DNA from: JBDKUD01 sp050943315
Lineage (GTDB): Bacteria > Bacillota > Syntrophomonadia > Syntrophomonadales > Syntrophomonadaceae
DNA: 64,000 nt
Direction of reading: 5' to 3'
Assembly (NCBI GenBank): GCA_050943315.1
Contig: JBMNOY010000002.1
Location: forward strand, 1 to 64,000
Shown: one piece after another, positions 62,854-64,000 of the stretch
How the letters are laid out: each line of letters begins with the position of its first letter
Numbering within the stretch: the first letter of the stretch is position 1
Program-made: the position numbers and the translations under genes
Notes under the pieces: model-generated
Told to the model about the DNA's origin: nothing
The model's database searches: none
The model's input: the letters and a program-made list of their open reading frames with translations, nothing else

Positions 62854-63408
62854 ATGAGAGCTTTTTTGGCGATACCAGTTTCCGAAGAGATCAAAAAGTA
62901 CGCAAGCGAAGTAAGGTATGATTTGGCTGTTTGTAATCCCGATATAAAATGGGTTGAGGAGAACAACTACCATCTGACCGTCAAATTTCTAGGAAACATA
63001 GATAACCATATTATTCCCGAAATAAAAAAAGCTATGGCCATAGTAGGAGAAAATTGTCCGCCTTTTGAGTTAAATATTGGCGGAATCGGGTTCTTCCCTA
63101 ACAAATTCCGGCCGCGGGTTGTCTGGTTAGGGGTTGACGGTGAAGTAAATAAGGCAGAATTTTTAGCTTCCCGGGTAGACGATTATTTGCATCCTTTAGG
63201 GTTTGAATTGGATAAGACACATCGCTTCCACTTAACCCTGGGCAGGATTAGATCCGAACATAATATATCCAAAATGATGGACCGGGCAGCCCGCCTTTCC
63301 AACCGTAAGCTGGACCTTTTGGTACATGAATTCTGCCTCATGGAAAGCAGTTTAACGCCTTTTGGCCCAGTCTACAGAATTATAGATAAGTTTACTATAA
63401 ATGGATAA
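62854..63408 (+). CDS. thpR: RNA 2',3'-cyclic phosphodiesterase ThpR (LigT)
   Basis: A 184-residue 2H-phosphoesterase. The two HxTx motifs, HLTVKFLG (about 45) and HLTLGRI (about 127), are intact. It hydrolyses 2',3'-cyclic phosphates in RNA. GGGAGGAG precedes the ATG. It is commonly found between cinA and recA in Clostridia. Confidence 0.95.
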   Translation: MRAFLAIPVSEEIKKYASEVRYDLAVCNPDIKWVEENNYHLTVKFLGNIDNHIIPEIKKAMAIVGENCPPFELNIGGIGFFPNKFRPRVVWLGVDGEVNKAEFLASRVDDYLHPLGFELDKTHRFHLTLGRIRSEHNISKMMDRAARLSNRKLDLLVHEFCLMESSLTPFGPVYRIIDKFTING

Positions 63409-63415
63409 AATGGTG

Positions 63416-63444
63416 TTGACTTTGTTTTGAGCTGCTTCTATAAT
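63416..63444 (+). promoter_or_regulatory. Sigma-A promoter of recA
   Basis: TTGACT (63416-63421), an exact 17-bp spacer and consensus TATAAT (63439-63444) lie 35 bp upstream of the recA start. Confidence 0.85.
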
Positions 63445-63452
63445 GATAAAAA

Positions 63453-63466
63453 CGAACAAATGTTTG
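63453..63466 (+). promoter_or_regulatory. LexA (SOS) box of recA
   Basis: CGAACAAATGTTTG fits the Bacillus-type consensus CGAACRNRYGTTYG at every defined position. It lies just downstream of the -10 box, so bound LexA would block initiation and recA should be SOS-induced. Confidence 0.88.
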
Positions 63467-63478
63467 AGGAGGGCTTTC

Positions 63479-64000
63479 ATGGATAGCAATGAAGTTAATC
63501 AGGGGAGGCTGGATGCTCTTAATAATGCTATTAAGAATATAGAAAAACAATTTGGCAAAGGATCAATAATGAGACTGGGTGAAGCCGCCGCCATGAATGT
63601 TGAGGTAATCTCCACCGGCTGCATTTCAATAGATCTGGCTTTAGGAGTAGGTGGACTGCCCAGGGGCAGGGTAATCGAGATATTTGGACCTGAATCTTCC
63701 GGTAAGACCACAGTAGCTTTGCATGCTATTGCTCAGGCCCAAAAGGAAGGTGGAATGGCAGCTTTTATCGATGCTGAACATGCTTTGGATCCGCTTTATG
63801 CCAGAAAGTTGGGTGTAGATACCAAGAATCTTTTGGTATCACAACCAGATAGCGGGGAGCAGGCTCTGGAAATAGCTGAGGCTCTGGTTAGAAGCGGGGC
63901 TATTGATATTATTGTGGTTGATTCAGTTGCTGCACTGGTCCCCAAGGCCGAGCTGGATGGAGAAATGGGTGATATTCATGTAGGGCTGCAAGCCAGGCTC
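63479..64000 (+). CDS. recA: Recombinase RecA (5' part, cut by the window end)
   Basis: The first 174 codons of RecA, open to the window edge. It has KQFGKGSIMRLGE near the start, Walker A in GPESSGKTTVALHAIAQAQ, AAFIDAEHALDPLYA, and Walker B in IDIIVVDSVAALVPKAE. It forms filaments on single-stranded DNA for repair and LexA cleavage. GAGGAGG precedes the ATG by 6 bases. Confidence 0.98.
   Translation, partial: MDSNEVNQGRLDALNNAIKNIEKQFGKGSIMRLGEAAAMNVEVISTGCISIDLALGVGGLPRGRVIEIFGPESSGKTTVALHAIAQAQKEGGMAAFIDAEHALDPLYARKLGVDTKNLLVSQPDSGEQALEIAEALVRSGAIDIIVVDSVAALVPKAELDGEMGDIHVGLQARL

Noticed and set aside
1..64000. tRNA or rRNA genes
   Set aside because: I saw no cloverleaf-like segments with CCA-type ends or rRNA signatures while reading the gaps; a tRNAscan run would be needed to exclude them fully.

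Overview
The window looks like chromosomal DNA of an anaerobic, endospore-forming member of the Clostridia (Bacillota). Evidence for this is the dipicolinate synthase pair dpaA/dpaB, strong AGGAGG-type ribosome binding sites with many TTG and GTG starts, PyrR-type attenuators, a Bacillus/Clostridium-type LexA box at recA, and the gene order dpaAB-asd-lysC-dapA-rnj-tepA-ylzJ...ftsK...rimO-pgsA...cinA-thpR-recA. The 1420-residue 2-hydroxyacyl-CoA dehydratase activase-like protein and the PocR-type regulators would suit a syntrophic or fermentative genus such as Syntrophomonas. That genus guess is an inference, not a demonstrated assignment.

Positions 1-10175 hold the start of a probable IS3-type transposase at the left edge, a CRISPR array of 16 repeats (125-1144) transcribed leftward, a leader with an 11-bp inverted repeat, and a complete type I-B cas operon on the minus strand (cas6-cas8b-cas7-cas5-cas3-cas4-cas1-cas2). 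Positions 10482-21219, divergent from it on the plus strand, hold a second CRISPR system: a type III-D locus of the fused-subunit kind (III-D2 / III-Dv). It comprises Cas10 without an HD nuclease domain but with an intact GGDD cyclase motif, a Cas7-Cas5-Cas11-like fusion, a double Cas7, Csx19 and a Cas7 with a large insertion. It has no array, Cas6 or adaptation genes of its own, so it presumably borrows crRNAs from the I-B array. Upstream lie three cyclic-oligoadenylate signalling genes: a Csx15-like protein, a Cam1-like membrane CARF protein, and a Can2/Card1-like CARF nuclease interrupted by an in-frame UGA with a changed catalytic motif. A perfect 14-bp inverted repeat, one arm before each operon, lies in the divergent promoter region. 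This two-operon CRISPR island is the most interesting part of the window.

Positions 21220-28000 are a mixed region: methionine sulfoxide reductase msrAB, a PocR-PAS-sigma54 activator, an SDR oxidoreductase, an AIM24-family protein, and a PocR/GGDEF/HD-GYP gene that has suffered an internal deletion. Positions 27944-36000 hold lspA, an rluD-type synthase and the pyrimidine genes pyrR-B-C-K-D-F-E with two PyrR-type attenuators, followed by a GC-rich imperfect palindrome of about 216 bp. Positions 36010-64000 are mostly housekeeping: rqcH, an unknown small protein, lysine and dipicolinate synthesis (dapB, dpaAB, asd, lysC, dapA), RNase J, a giant activase, TepA/YlzJ, UppP, FtsK/SpoIIIE, an HTH-degenerate PfkB regulator, a RodZ-like protein, RimO, PgsA, a small membrane protein paired with a short FtsH-like protease, CinA, ThpR and the first 174 codons of recA.
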